A DNA stretch of 64,000 nt, taken from Apostichopus japonicus. Lineage: Eukaryota; Echinodermata; Holothuroidea; Aspidochirotida; Stichopodidae. The DNA is taken from positions 41,794,611-41,858,610 of the forward strand of contig NC_092576.1 of the NCBI RefSeq assembly GCF_037975245.1. Direction: 5' to 3'. Numbering within the stretch: position 1 is the first letter of the stretch; every line of letters begins with the position of its first letter. Shown here piece by piece: positions 33,601 through 55,238 of this stretch. Below the pieces are notes generated by a model that saw nothing but the letters and a program-made list of their open reading frames with translations, was not told the DNA's origin and made no database searches. A program made the position numbers and the translations under genes.

Positions 33601-36600
33601 GTTTCTAAAATGGGATAGGGAAAAAAAGGACGCTCTTACAAAACAAAACAATATCGAGCTCCGGTTACCCATGGTCTTAACAATTGTTACAATATAATAC
33701 TTTAAGTCAACCAGTAAGTAATTACAATAGACGTGATTGTTTCTTACGCTTATTTATATTGCTTGTATAGAGAATATTGTTTGTTTTTAACAATTGCTAA
33801 AAACTTAATGCTTTCACTTTTTGTTTCGTTACGAATTGTAACAGTTTTAGGAAAATTGATGTCCATGAGTGATACTCAATCAAATGGTGAGTGAAACATC
33901 ACTTTATTTGATTTGTCGCCATTTCATTTTCTGATGGGTGTTAATATCCGGGTTTTTTCAAGGGTGTAGGTTGTGCGTGTTTGTGCTTCTTAGTTCTTAA
34001 CACCATGTTTTATACTACAGTATATGTCACTGTGTACTATTGTTATGTGTCGGGGTACCTTGCATTACGGTACTGGTGTACTGTTGAATGGGCATTGCTC
34101 GCACATCACTCGAAAATAACGAGACAGCAAACACTCCGATGGAATTTGTAAGCTTGTCGATTTATATTCTGGTTACATTCATCACCTGGGGATATTTAAA
34201 TTTCCTATCTATTATTTTAAATACTGTGACTGATGAAATGCAATTCCCTGTGACAGGAAACGAAATTTCCTTATGATTTAATTGTGTAAAAATCGAAATT
34301 TTAGAGACATCACTTTTTATCAATTTAATACATTATTGTTTTCGAACTTAAGCCTACACATTCCATACTGCTTAATACGTTTGGAATGAATAGTTCCGAT
34401 ATCAACAGTCTAGTGTGAAATAAGTAATCATTGACCCTTGACGCTCTAAAAACATCCACAGTACAAATTTGATTATGCAATTTCTGTACGTCTTAAAGTT
34501 ATATTAAGAGAATTCAATCCCTGCTCGGTAAGGACAACATGTCTCAAGTTAAAGAAAATCAATAGTTTCAGGATTTGCAAGATTAGAGAATACTGACGTT
34601 GTCTCAAGCAACTTGTCATATGGATATAACATTATGTAAATGGGTATGTATCAAATTATTGGTGAATGCCTAGTATGTCGTTAACAGTGCAACCAATATG
34701 AGTGCACCATGTAGTAAATGAATAGTGTGAAGTAAACGGCAGAATATTTGGCATGTAAAAAAAAACATGAGTGTCAGATAAACCAATCCTGCTGGTAGAA
34801 CAAACATTAATTTCAACTAAAGGAGAGAAGAATACGACAAAATAATAAGATGAAGAATATAAGAGGATGAATAAGTGATCATATAACAAAAATAGAGTCT
34901 GGAGATAAATATGTATCATGTGAGAAATTCGAAAGAGTTTTTAATAAACAAATATTGGTAAATGCAAGGAATAGAATTGTAAGATTATCTTGGTATTTTA
35001 AGTCACCAAACATCATACGCCGGCACTTAAATTTGTTTGAAAGAGATAGGAGATAATTAAATGGAAAGTAAGTAGAACCGTGCTTTTAGTGTAAAACAAG
35101 TTCTGTGTTACAGCTGATTTATGTGTGTTGTGTTCCTGAGTGTGTCTGGTAGGTATGGTTAAGGTGGGTGGGGATGTAGTTGCAGTCAGAAGCCACGACA
35201 CCTGTAAAGTACATAGCTCTATTGTGTCGTGAGTTTAACACCCTATCGAAAGCAGAGGAATTTTTAAAGCAAAGCTTTAATCTTGACGAATAATGTTTTT
35301 GTTACGACCTTACATGCGCACGTGGCATGACGCCGGAAAATACGGCAACTTTATTTCATTGCATTGGGAGTGTATAGCAATGAAAGGCCTCGATATACAT
35401 CTGCCAAATTTTGTTCAGAAACTAATAACATATGTCACACATGCATCGTTGAATGTTCTCGAATGTCTCATTCAATGAAACTGAACTTAATGAAACCAAA
35501 TGTGACTTCACGATCTCTTTGCAATCCTAGACCGATGGGAAAAACTATATTGCACTGAACTGAAATACAAGTAAGCAATGATGGCTCTACGTTGCGTCAC
35601 TTTATAAACAACAACAAAAGCCACTTTTAAATGATGGACGTGTCAGATGCCGGAAGCACGTGATACGTTTTTTTTTCAACCTAATTTTGATTAAGATAGC
35701 CACCAAGAAAGCGCAATAAATCATCTCTATACTGACCATCGGAACTATTAATACGACGGCATTCTTCATCTCTACATGGCTGTCTCCTAACGTTCGCAGT
35801 CTGTTTCATTCGACAAGTAAAACAATACTTTTGTAATAACGAACGACAGCGGAGCAAACCAAGCGAATATACCGTATCGCAACGTTTGTTTCTTTTAATG
35901 TCGGGTACGCCAGTTCCCAAGCAAACATAGCTAACCAGAAGAAATGACAAATTGGCACACCAGGTATTTGAATCCAATCCAACATATCACTTTTTATATA
36001 TGTTCAAATAAGTCAAATATGACAGCTAAAGATCAATTTATCAAACAAAATCCATAAATATCCATAAATATTTTGAAGTTTCTTAATCGTAAACAAACAT
36101 CCATATGACAAAGGCGGCATAGATAACTGCCAAAGCACTGAACACAACTTCGCCACATACCGCCACTTTTGCGTATATATTTTTATCATCGTAGCAAGCT
36201 ATGATTTTCTCAGGAAATATCTGAAGATTGCTAAATTTAAGATAAACTGCAGATTACCGTTTCAGAATCCTTTTGTTTCCCAAATGTACATCGTTTTATC
36301 ATTCTAAAATAAAATCGCCAACCTTGGCAATAAACGATAAAAACATCGCTTATCAACGACATTAGTTGTAGGATTACTTTAAACAACCGATACCGTTGAA
36401 ACCGAATCTTTCTGCATATCATATACATGATAAATAACATCCATCATACAGCTTTTGGCTTTACACTTAACAGCATAGAGATAATTCAAAAATAGATTAG
36501 ATGCGCTCGTTCGATCATTAATCTCAAATTCTTATCTACTGTTGGAAATGTTCCAGCTGATGAAACATATTGTAACATTGAGATTAGGTTGTAATATTCT

Positions 36601-39600
36601 GAAGTACAGTAATTATCCATTGTACAATATGATATTAGCGATATGTTTGATTTGTTATTAGTACAAACATTACATGTTCCGTGGCTGACACGTTAATATA
36701 CTGTTCAGTACCACTGAAGCAATCTCCGGCAGGGATCTTGTGGCTTTGGTTAAGCGGAAAGTAGAACAGTTTGGCGACGATGGTCTATCGTCATTGCATG
36801 AACAGTAATCTGTTGAAAAGTGGAAGAAGTTCCATGAATATTTGCAAATAAGGTCAATTTAAATGTGAATGACTGGAACCTCTTTCATCCGGAAAAAGGA
36901 TTAATCAGTCCATTGACCAAAACGTAATAATTTTGTTGATTTTTCATCAATATAGGAACAGTATTCAACCAAAGGGATACAACACTGGCGAACACTAGAC
37001 CGTGTATCTAGAAAGAAAGTAGTGATCGTTTTCCCCCCTTTTCTTTACATGAAATTTAATATCACTTTAGCGGTTAATGTCAGACTCCCTCGGCCCAGGA
37101 ATTTGATCATTGTAGGTAAAGGTGTTGTTTAGAATCTTATTAACATGCTACCATTTTGTAAACATATGTAAAAAACTATGTCAATAATGTCCAAGTCAAT
37201 TGTTAACATATATGACATCACTAACTCTGCTGTTGTCAGAACCATTCATAAATATTCACCAAATTTAAAACCAAATGATATAAAAATGGAGATTTTGAGC
37301 CAATATATGCAAAAAAAGGTTCCTGTAATATTGCGAAACGTTTTAGGCAGGAATTATAGCACAATCAAGGATCGAGAAGACAGGAGTGATTAGGGTCTAA
37401 ACTCCATTCCCAACAAACACCAGACCTTAAAAATAGTTATCAGCACAACCCTGCGTGATATCGTCATTATAGACCTAATGCATATAGAATAAATATGCCT
37501 CAGAATGAACCATTTAACGTGTAAGTTGTATATCATTTAATGGGTGTTACTGTTATTTATTCGATCTGTGTGGTGATGGGCGGCAACGACTACAGAGTCA
37601 CACAACTTTTCTTAGAATTATGGATCAAACTGAAGTATACTTAGCAATTGAAAAGCTCGATTGAAAATGTCTCCTCCTTGTCCGGACACCACCCCGAGTC
37701 GGGATAGATGTTTTTTTTTCTTGAAAAACACAGGCAGTCTCTCTAAATTTTAGAAGTAGTAGTAAATTTATAAAAGAAATTAGTTTGATGTTGTGGTATA
37801 CCCAGACAGATTTTCTTGTGTTTTAATGCTAGCAGCTCCCGTAAAACACTTCAGTCTCCAAATATCAGTAACATGATAGCTTCGAAATATTACGATCAAA
37901 ATCAAAAGGAGGGAAGAAGTACATTGCGTACAATTTCTCCAGTAATTGTATTCATTGTTTATCTTATTTTTTTTCTAGCAGTTTCAAATGTACAATAATG
38001 ATATTGTTTAACATTCGTTAACAGGAAGTGATGTAGCGACTGTATTTGATTTGTTGAATAAACAACAACAAAAACGCAAGTACGAGATATGAAGAAATGA
38101 TCATACGAAAATCAGGTGTAAGGCAAAACGAAGAAAGCAAAACGAATTTAATAAACCCTGATATCAAAATACACCGAACTCTTTCGGTCAGACTAAGTCG
38201 CTAACTCTCTACTATGGATTTAAAAGTATATTTTTGGATACAAATATCACAAACGAGTAGCGTTAAAAGCGCAATAAAAAATCCCATATATCATCAAAAT
38301 AATCACTCACATTGACAAAAAATGTGTTTTTGCGGTTCTATTCGTGAGTTGTAAATAAAGAAATGGAGCAAAGAAAAGAACAAGATAATGAATCCTCCTT
38401 TATAGCTGATAATCCAAGTAAACCCTCACAATTAATGTTATCGTTTTGTTTGTTCACGTGTGATTAGAAAACAAAGACATACTGTTTTGCTTGTATTTAG
38501 ATAGTTCTATTTTGGTTGCTTTCACTCTGACTAACCAAGAAAAAACTGCGATAAATTAAATTTCTTAAAAAAAAAACACATTTATAAAGTGCTGAAAGTC
38601 ATCTCACTGCTTTTATACTGTTACCTAATATATTATTTATGACCTAATGGTGTCTGTATCACGTCTTGGAAACGAATTAATATCACATGGTAAATTTGTT
38701 GTCCATATGTCAGTTGAAAGCACTGGAACAGAATTCTTATCAAAACGTGTAGTTTGACTTATCTCTTCATTTCGTTTTCAGAATGTTCGCTTTACGGCAA
38801 TATGATTTGCAGCCAGCGTCTTAATTTTTATATTTGCAATTTCTTTGTAGAAAATACGGATTTCTAAGACTTAACAATGACTACTATTATACTTGGTTTA
38901 TGAAGACGATCAAAGGGTGAATGTTCTAACTATATACAACACTGATTGAGGATTCGATTTCTTTTAATCATTTCAGAAGAAGAAAATGACTAAAAATCGT
39001 GGTACTTACATTACGTACTCGGGGTAATTGTATCAGTTATATATCATATCTGCTATTGCTTGTTCCTTTGAGATATTTCCCAATTCCCGAAGAAGTATAT
39101 ACTTCCAAATATATAATAGTGAAAAACAAGACCAAACAAAAAATCACAGAAAATAAAACAAAAAAAACAAAAAGCAAAAGAAAACGATGTCCTTCCTTAT
39201 CCCCAACCAGCATGTTGTCACACGTATAAACCAATCAAAATTCAGCCCTTAATGTCATGATAGGCTAATATTGTTAAGAAATGTTTGACATTAAATAATA
39301 TATTATTATTTCTTGATCATCAAATATTTCACTTTATCAGTCATATTAAGATGATTTTGAGTTACTTAATTAGGAGATCATTCTATAAAGATGTTGCTTT
39401 CTCAAAGTTCACCTCCTGTTCATATTAGTGAGTTTATATCAGTGTCTGTACATTACTTCACTCTGTATCGTCTTAGAGTAGTATATCTGAACTGTCAGTA
39501 CACTGTTAATGGTTGGGAGTGCAGTGGTTCGCCAAGATCTTGTATAGTTTTAGGTAAGCTAATACTGGTACCTATACTTGGAACCTTGTAATGGTACCCT

Positions 39601-40985
39601 TTGTTTTGTACTCATCGCTTTGCACCAATGGTTTTACTCGAGTTTGCTACATAAACCGCATTTGTGAAAGTCAATTCCACTATTAATTGTACTGATAACT
39701 TGCCTGAGCATCTTCCGGTCAGCCTGTGTCTGAAAAAAAGTTTATTTATGATTATGTCAGGCTCTCAAACTGTTATTCATTTACCTTATCAGGGTGTTTG
39801 CAGTACATAAACAAGTTTGTTAAAGATTTGTCCCATATATACTAATATAACAATAATTTGTAGACAACTGGACTACTTTTTGCCAAGTCTCTTTTATTCA
39901 TTTAATTCCACTTAGGGGAGGAAAATATCAATTGTTGGTATCGTACATGTTAATCATCACAGATTATTTTAAAATCGTAATCACAGAAATAAATTTAAAA
40001 AGTTATAAATATTGTAGTTATTTAGCCCCATGAATCTGTAGGTGCGACTGGAAAAGATGTCTTTTATTTTAATTGTTGGAAGTACAGCTAGGTGTTGAAA
40101 AACTATTCCGTGCAACTTTAAGTACTCTAAGAAAGACAAACCGGGCATTTTGTCACCCAACATAAAATGACATCTATTTTCACAATCATCAAAGTTGTTT
40201 GGTAAATTGGATATCAAACACACATGACACTCCGCCCTTTGTACACAGTCAGAAGAGGAAACGTGCCAGATGTAATTAAAAGCTCTTCTGTTAATCATCG
40301 AGGCAAGGAACTAAAAGCTGCAGCGGTCGTTTGGTTATTTCATTTTCTCTCACCACGAGCTTATCCCTCAAACTACATGTGTGAGAGAGAGGTTCAGTTT
40401 CACTGGAATGTATTTAGAAACTCTGGTCCAGGGAACAAGCATTAGTGACTCTCGCCACCCTTCCGTACATTATCCCCTGCTTCAATTCGACACAAACAAT
40501 GATATACTTATCTTTAAAAAAAAGGAGTAACAACTTTCATCACTTTGCACAAAAATCTATTAGCATCAAGTGACATTAAATGACCTTTTAACTATTATTG
40601 ATTGATGATCTAACATATGTCGAACAGACTTCAAAAAACATCCATAATATTTTGTAAATCTATGGGCCATTCTACCAGTCAACTTTTTTTAAACATTTTA
40701 TTAAATCTATATATGCTTGGTTTAACACTAATTGCTATTGTCTTCTAGGTACACTGTGCTACATACATTGATTTCAGTTCAGTTAACTATAATAAGTTAC
40801 ATATTAACAAGTCCATTCAATATGCAAGTTTAATTCATTGTATTTTGGAAGTAACAACAATTTCTTGAGTATATACCGTATCCATGATTGGCCTCCCGGT
40901 CTGCCTCCCTATCTTCTGTTCATCTCTCTAGTATGGCCATTGCCTGTTTAATACCTCCTCTCTATGCAAGGCATTCTCTTCTCTC
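33601..40985. other. Gene-poor stretch, 33.6-41 kb
   Basis: No recognised gene. A Cys-rich minus-strand open frame at 35681-35977 is noted separately. A Cys-containing frame at 39981-40298 (minus) was considered as a TIMP C-terminal exon and rejected because the true last exon was found at 40986-41237. The TIMP 3' untranslated region should occupy the first few hundred bases below 40986. Confidence 0.5.
35681..35977 (-). CDS. Weak candidate: small Cys-rich secreted-peptide-like frame
   Basis: An open frame of about 98 codons with a hydrophobic start (CANLSFLLVSYVCLGTG), a KRNKR dibasic site, then six cysteines (RCDTV, LRCRS, YCFTC, QPCRDEEC) and an end LLRFLGGYLNQN. This layout resembles a peptide-hormone precursor. 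However, the frame has no upstream ATG: TGA lies just before it and the nearest in-frame ATG is internal. It would have to be an internal exon or a chance frame. A TATATAAAAA box lies just upstream (35991-36003). Confidence 0.2.
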   Translation of the reverse strand: MDSNTWCANLSFLLVSYVCLGTGVPDIKRNKRCDTVYSLGLLRCRSLLQKYCFTCRMKQTANVRRQPCRDEECRRINSSDGQYRDDLLRFLGGYLNQN

Positions 40986-48180
<7,195 letters not shown>

Positions 48181-49780
48181 GTTATAACATGAATGCATTT
48201 TTGTATATTTCTTAGAACCTCTGACCGTTCACGTGACAGTGTATTCCTTCCTCTCTGGCGTTTTCAATGTATAGGAGTGTCATGTAATATTCTCCGGTAA
48301 GTGAATAAATATATCCTCCTCTCTGTTGTTTGACACTGATCTTTTATATCGAATATTTTAGCCCGGTACAGAAACTGTCAAGGGTCATAATATCTCAGCG
48401 ATTATGGATATGCACAACTGAAATTAAATAAAACAATATAGCTGAATGCTATCTTATCGGTTTCCATACAGGGGAAGCTACAGCAGAATTACTTCCTGTC
48501 GTGGCTACTTTAGTTTTGTGACCAATTGCCAATCGTCTAAATTGCCGAACATATTTAATATTATTTGTAACATGTAACGGTACTTCATAAGGGAAACAAC
48601 GTTTTCAATGTCTAACCCGGTGATCCGCAGACATATTCGCGGACCATGGCGGCAGGTGCCTTTGATATAAGTCTACGATCCACAAACTATGGTTTCGACC
48701 AAAACACGGGTTACGCAATGTTTTCTGCTAGTCACGGGATTTTACAGACGTATCACCAAACCTTATTGTACAGTTTTCGAGGCTTACCGACATACTTAGT
48801 CTATGTTGCATTAGTATATTATGAACCTTTATTCAGAAGAGTGTGTGTGTTGTGGGTCAAGGGTCAATTCTCATGAAAGGTGCGTGTGTCGTGAGTGATA
48901 TAAAATGCGGACCGCTAACATAAACCATACACTTATTTCAAACTCTATTACCTGACAAAGTGAATACTATAAATTCCAGTTTTGGATGGTTTTCATATAA
49001 ATACAAAAATAATGTTACACAAATATATACAAAATAGATATAGGATATAATTTTATGACTAATTAAGGGGTACTTATAAATTAGAGCAAATTCTACATTT
49101 CAGGGTTTTCACTATCAAAAAAGTGGCAATTGCATTTCAGTCTCTGTGACTCCCCCGCTGAAGTATATCGATAAGCTTCTCTTTAACTTGGCTTACAAAA
49201 CAGCAACAAAATGAAGCAAAAGCTCGCAAGGCTTCATGGAGTCCACACCCTTGTGAAATAAGAGGTCGAATTGGTGTAAATTATCTTTTTTGCTTTTTAA
49301 TGAAAGATATGTCAACTTATAGGACGTGGATTAATTTAAGGAAAACTGGCATAAGGACACGTGGTGACACATAAATTAAAGCAATGACTCGTGGGAGAGT
49401 TGAAATATACACCCAGTTCCAATGTGAAGGAAAGAACACGGAAGAACATCTCTTGTAAATTAGATATCCACAAATCTTTCAATAAGAAAATGTGTAATAT
49501 TTTACTTCAACGCAACAATAAATTGTAACTAGTGCACCTTATCTTAGCACCTTTGGATGACGTTGTTTTTATATTCTTCGTTTGCTTTCACCTTATCAGC
49601 AATGCACAACGTTCGAGAGTATAATCAATCAAAACAATTTATATCGAAATAATCGTACAAAATATTGAAATTTACAGCTTAAATGCCGTGTATGATGGCG
49701 TTATGTTCCTTCTAGATGGGGTTCATAAAATAATTTTCTGGTGAATAAAGTTGGTTGTTTTGAAAAATTGCTAAAGGTTT
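48181..49780. other. Upstream flank of TIMP
   Basis: No exon is supported. The TIMP promoter and 5' untranslated region should lie in the first few hundred bases, but I see no decisive TATA or initiator signal. Confidence 0.4.
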
Positions 49781-51095
49781 TATAAGATGTATGCAATGTC
49801 TTATCACGAAGATATGTATTTGTTTTTAAGGTTGACCAATATTTTTGAAATACATCTGGCAACAGCAGACTGAATGATGTCATCAGGGCATTCAACTGAA
49901 AATGTCTTTAGTTTCCTTCGTTATTTGTCAATCATTTATCCACAGAGGGAACATATATTTCCACAAGAATAGGATAAAATGATGTTTTAAATACATAGAA
50001 CTTAGACAGCTAGGTAAACATTCCAAATGCATCAAGTATCAAATATTAATCAACAAGAATATTATAAAAGCCTCCAAGTAAAGCTTTCGGAGAGCCTTCA
50101 CCCAACTACCTCTTACAGACACCTACTATGATCCAACTCGCAGGAGTAGCTGACCGTTTCCCAGTCAAAATAAGTTATATTCAATCAATCGTATATCATT
50201 ACGGGGCAAGATACTGAGAAGGGCATTTTTAATAGAAGTGTAGCAAATGTACCATTACCAATTGTTTGACACAAGAGAATACTTATACAGTTGACATAGT
50301 CTACAATGAGTTTAGTTCATAGTCGTTTCACAAACCAGAAGACCTTTCAAGGTCTAAACATGTTTAATGAAACTGATCAAGTAGTTTTGGATATCGTTTT
50401 AAAAACAAACAGAAAAATTGGAGAAAATAATTCAAACTTATGAATTGATATATATAGTTACTGTTGAAAATGATAAACCATCTGGTTAAGACTTCCGTAA
50501 ATATCGATATTTATACAATCAGTTCATCTTTCAATTAGGACAGGCTTTATGACCTACATAACGGTTGTTTTGGGGGACATCGCAGCATGGATTCAACCGA
50601 ATTGGTTCTGCTTCTCACAAACAAAAAACTGCGTATTGGTAGATATCAACGGTCATCGCAATTGCTGTATATATGTATTTAAATAACAAATTCAGACACA
50701 ATTGAGTGTTACCCGGTCGTACTTTGGCATACAGACATATTGAGGACCAACTGTGCTATCCGGGAGACACATACTTAAAATTGTTGGTACTGAAAGAGGT
50801 GAAGGTGTGCGTGTGTGTTTGTTTTCATTGTTTGGCTATATGCGTACCGAGCTTAATCTTGGTTTACTCAGTTCAATTCGGAATGTTTAGCGTACCAGAG
50901 CTTTATGTACAGGGCATATCGAAAGTATCACGTATCGACATATTTACTTTGCATTTTTTGATTCTAAGAATAGTAAATTCATATTGCTGAGTACTGATTG
51001 GTCCTTTTTATTTCTTGACCGAATCTAGAATTTTGATTCGATGGTATTACGTTATTTTCTTGAGGGTTTCAGTTCATGGCATATAATAAACAGTT
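49780..51095. repeat. Local direct duplication, copy 1
   Basis: Blocks of this segment recur in the same order and orientation at 52890-53600. Examples are ACATCTGGCAACAGCAGACT (49852 / 52939), TTTGTCAATCATTTATCCAC, AAACCAGAAGACCTTT, GGTTTTGGATATCGTT-like, GACTTCCGTAAATATC, GGGGGACATCGCAGCATGGA and TTCTTGAGGGT. Confidence 0.8.
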
Positions 51096-52889
51096 ATAGT
51101 TTTAACTGGTAGCTGATGCGTACGTATATGGCGCATATTACAAGTTTTGGATGATGAAAAACCAGGGCCAGTGAATCGACCGATCAGTTTTTAATAGCGT
51201 ATATCCAGAGACATGCATTGACAATGATTTATTAGTGTGTACAGTGATGCTTGTCTAGAGACACTCGACTTAAAAATGTTCCCAAAATGTGTCCACACGA
51301 GACGTTCGTGTGAGTGGCCTTTTCAAACATAGTTCAAAACGTTGACTTTAAATCCGTGAAATTAAATTCCACAACGACTGTCGGACTGGTAGTAAATAAC
51401 TAAAAAACAGCATTCACCAGCGGTCTATTCTCATACCAAGGCTGTTCTCCCGTCCAATCGCCAGTAATTGTAGCTTTCAAATTCCCGGCTGGTAGGTAAA
51501 TGTATAGGCAAAACTGTTGCATACTGGTAAAGGAAGGAATTTATAGTAACAGTCTTTTCTCCTAAAAACCATTATTTTCTACGATCCAGGCAGCTACTAT
51601 TAGGCTTAATGCAGGGGAGCAAGTCAAAATGGGGCAAGGAGGGGGTACATAGCACTGTTGGGAATAGTTCTGCAGTCTAATGATCAGGAACATAACACTG
51701 CAGTAGTGCAAACTATTATTTAGCTTATATTATGCAAATTATATGCAAATACAATTATCAGTGGCATGCGTAGCAGGTTATTATGATTACTCAATGATAT
51801 GTTTCTCTGTTATGCTAGACATTCTATTTTTTCCCTCTTTCTGTGTAGGTCTTGTGTCCTGTAGACCTATAGTACACCCGTTTCATTTTATAGCCGAATC
51901 ATGCCTTGCCTCTTACGTTATGTTTGTCTTATTTAACAAACAAAGAATTCCGTGTAAGTCCACGAAACTACAAATATCGAAAAGCGTTTGTCTAAAAGTT
52001 TCCCATGAATTTGTTTCTTTCCGTTAATGGTTATTTAAAGCTATATACAAATGTCACAGTACAGACCAATGGAACTCGCTACTAGCTGCAGATGAGTCTT
52101 ATGGATTTACCGTTCAATTGGTATAGAAATTACTCCAGCACACATTTAAGTAGTGATAAGATAAGACTTGCGACTTCCATAACAGTTATATGCATACCTC
52201 TAATGAATGCCGTGTTAACTATTCGTTGATATTTTGCTGATGATTCGTTAGATGTTTTCAATTTAACGTGTTTTTCTCTCTAAGTATTCAGAATTTTGTT
52301 ATCTCATGTACCCTTTGATTCTACTTATATATGTTATTATTTTCAGTTTATTAATTTGGCTTAATCACATCCACGAGAGGAGTAAGAGATTAATAGATTT
52401 CCTCAAATAATTGTTCCTTATTCCTTCATTTTTTTTTTTATAAAATCCTGGTCACTGTTGCAGTTTACCTTTAAGTCCGTTCTCGCTCGACCATTTATCG
52501 TAATAAATTCGACAAAATGTTACAACAAAATATTGCATTGATTTCTGCTAATTTGATATGCTAAAAAATTAAAGCATTTATGTACTTAAAAAATCACTGT
52601 TTTTGCGGAATGTTGGAAACAGTTTCATTTGAACTTTTTCGCTGATTTTTGCTGATTTCGTTTTGGTGCAGATATAATCTAGTTTCAACAAAAAATGATC
52701 TTGATATATCGCAACGTTGCTAAAGTCCAACGTATCAGTAAAGTTGGAAGATTACTCGTATGTATTTAACTTTTATGAACATTTATGTTTAAACCTGTGC
52801 ATATAAAATGATCTCTTAAGAGGATATGAAAAAAGCTTTAGTGCATGTTAGATGATGTGGTTGTAAAAAAAAAATTAACTGACGAATAT
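51096..52889. other. Spacer between the two duplicated copies
   Basis: No supported gene. A short minus-strand open piece (about 51413-51490) between a plausible CTACCAG acceptor and a GTGAAT donor reads ATITGDWTGEQPWYENRPL. It is not recognised and is too short to call. Confidence 0.35.
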
Positions 52890-53600
52890 TCAAACTAAGA
52901 TATGTATTTGTTTTTTAAGGTTGTCCTATACTTTCAAAAACATCTGGCAACAGCAGACTTAATGATTTCATCCGGGGAATTCAACTCTAAATGTCTTTAG
53001 TTTCTTTCATTATTTGTCAATCATTTATCCACAGAGGAAAAAAAAACATTTCCACAAGATTAGGATAACATAACATTTTAAGTACATAGAACTTAGACAG
53101 CTACATGCCTACATTGAGTTTATTTCATAGTCTTTTCACAAACCAGAAGACCTTTTAATGTTTCAAAAATGTTAATCGAAACCGATCAAGTGGTTTTGGA
53201 TATCGTTCTAAAAACAAACAGAACAATTGAAAAACAGTTCAAACGCTTAGGAATTAATATACTTACTGTTCTAACATGATAGATCATCTGGTTAGGACTT
53301 CCGTAAATATCAATATGTATACAATCAGTTGATCTTTCAAGTAGGACAGGCTGTATGACCTACATATGCAACGGTTGTCTTGGGGGACATCGCAGCATGG
53401 ATTCAACCGATTTGGTACTGCTTCTGACACAAACAATTGCATTTATTCATTTCTAAGTAGGGCAAGTTCATGTTGCTGTGTACTGATTTGTAATTTTTAT
53501 ATTGTGACCGAATCTAATATAATTTTTGATTTGACGGTACTGCATAGTTATTTTCTTGAGGGTCTCTTTACATGGCATATACTAAGCCATCAATTGTTTC
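52890..53600. repeat. Local direct duplication, copy 2
   Basis: The shorter partner of 49780-51095, with deletions relative to copy 1 (for example between the CATTTCTAAG block and upstream). It shares the same ordered blocks. Divergence looks to be of the order of one change every 8-12 bases. Confidence 0.8.
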
Positions 53601-54654
53601 GTTTCACCAATTTCAATCATATCACTGACAGAACAAACACAAACAATCAATAACTTTGCTTCCAGAGAGAATATTTACCAGCCATCGAAATGATATTACT
53701 CAGAAGCAAACATACTACAAACACGTTCCGAAATTATAATTGTTACAGATCCGTTTGCTTGGCAGAAGATCAGGAGGAAAACAACGTAATCTAAGAAGTC
53801 AATATTAACGATTAAAGGTCCATGGACACTAATCTACCCCATATTAAGTACGTTCTTGTGTGTGTGGTAATCTCATTCAAAACCTGTTGATTTTTTGTCG
53901 AAAATCTCTTTTTGTTTCCAGGACAAATACATTTTAAGTTTGGATACATCTGTGAGATTCATTAAATTTGTACTATGGCGTAGAGAAGATAATAATGCAC
54001 ACATTCTACATTAAATAAGAATACTAACAATGCAGGCCTAGTGAAGAAATCCTCTTCACGCCACATGAGGGAATTGGTGGCGCGATGGGGCTTGTTTGAT
54101 TTTCCCGTAACAATGTTTAATGACATTTTACACTTCAGATTAAACTTCTTAAAGACACATAAAAAAGGCTTAGTGATTTGGCTGGGAGAACTGAGATACC
54201 TTTACCCCACTCCCCACCCCCCAAACCCAACAACAATAATTTGACGATGAAAATGTCTCAACATGTATATAAATAGCCATAGATGTATGGGGATAGCTAA
54301 GGTATGTTGATTTTTGATACAGCACCATTTAATTTATATCTTATCCCCGGGCCCACAAGGAAAACTTTGACAACGGGGAGGGGAACCCCTTGTACTGAAA
54401 CCTCTCCCACACGACGACCGTCCAGTAAAGCTACATCTGTGATAAATATTAGATGCGTCAATGCTCACTCCTTCAAAATATTGATATAACGTTTTGCACG
54501 AACAAACTAGTTCGTACCTCCACGTGCGACTATGGAAGGCAAGTTACCATAATTATTAATATGTGTAAGATATATATGTAGTCAGCTACGTCATAAGAGT
54601 GAATCATAAATCATGACTTATAAATTAATAGTCTCACACCCCCTACCCAAGAAT

Positions 54655-55238
54655 CAGTGGCGGAGCTAGAAGTATTGGTCAGAGGGGATGGCGAGATTGG
54701 TCTGTACGGACGCTTTCGACACTATCTAAGCGGAGAGCTACCACAGCGTACACAATTTTGTTCAGTAAAGATACTCCCTAGATCGCCGGAAATGACCCTT
54801 TCCGGGCCTTGCTAATTTTGCAGAAAAACGAAGAATAAATAGGTGTCATCGCCATTTGTGCATCTCGGAAGTTTATATGGGTGTTGAAAGTAAATGCGCT
54901 TCATCGCAATCTCTGTGGTATCTTTGTTGTAGTACTATTTCAGCCACTGCGCGTGGCGTATCGTCTAAAAATAGATGGAAAACCCCGTACAGTTCTTGGA
55001 AATAGTTTCGTACAACAGAAGTGCCGATAATTTAAAGACCGCCGTTAGAGCATTCGTCAGAAAATTACACCAACAATATGTGACAAATATCAATAGGTTG
55101 AGAGAGCAATAAAAAAGTCAATAATCGCGAATAAGTAAAAAGTGGTAAAAAGCTAAAAAGGGCGCCAGCAGTCCATTTGAGTCCGTCAAGGGGGCATCCG
55201 CGCCTCCCCCCCCCCCGACTGTATGGACACTCCGCCAC
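54655..55238. mobile_element. Non-autonomous inverted-repeat element (MITE-like)
   Basis: The left end is CAGTGGCGGAGCTAG and the right end CTCCGCCACT, the inverse of AGTGGCGGAG. No transposase is encoded. The inside has a C-rich tract near 55205-55217. The target-site duplication is unclear. Confidence 0.5.

Noticed and set aside
39981-40298. Cys-containing minus-strand frame as the TIMP C-terminal exon
   Set aside because: No phase-0 acceptor opens this frame, and the true in-phase last exon with the C-W signature is at 40986-41237.
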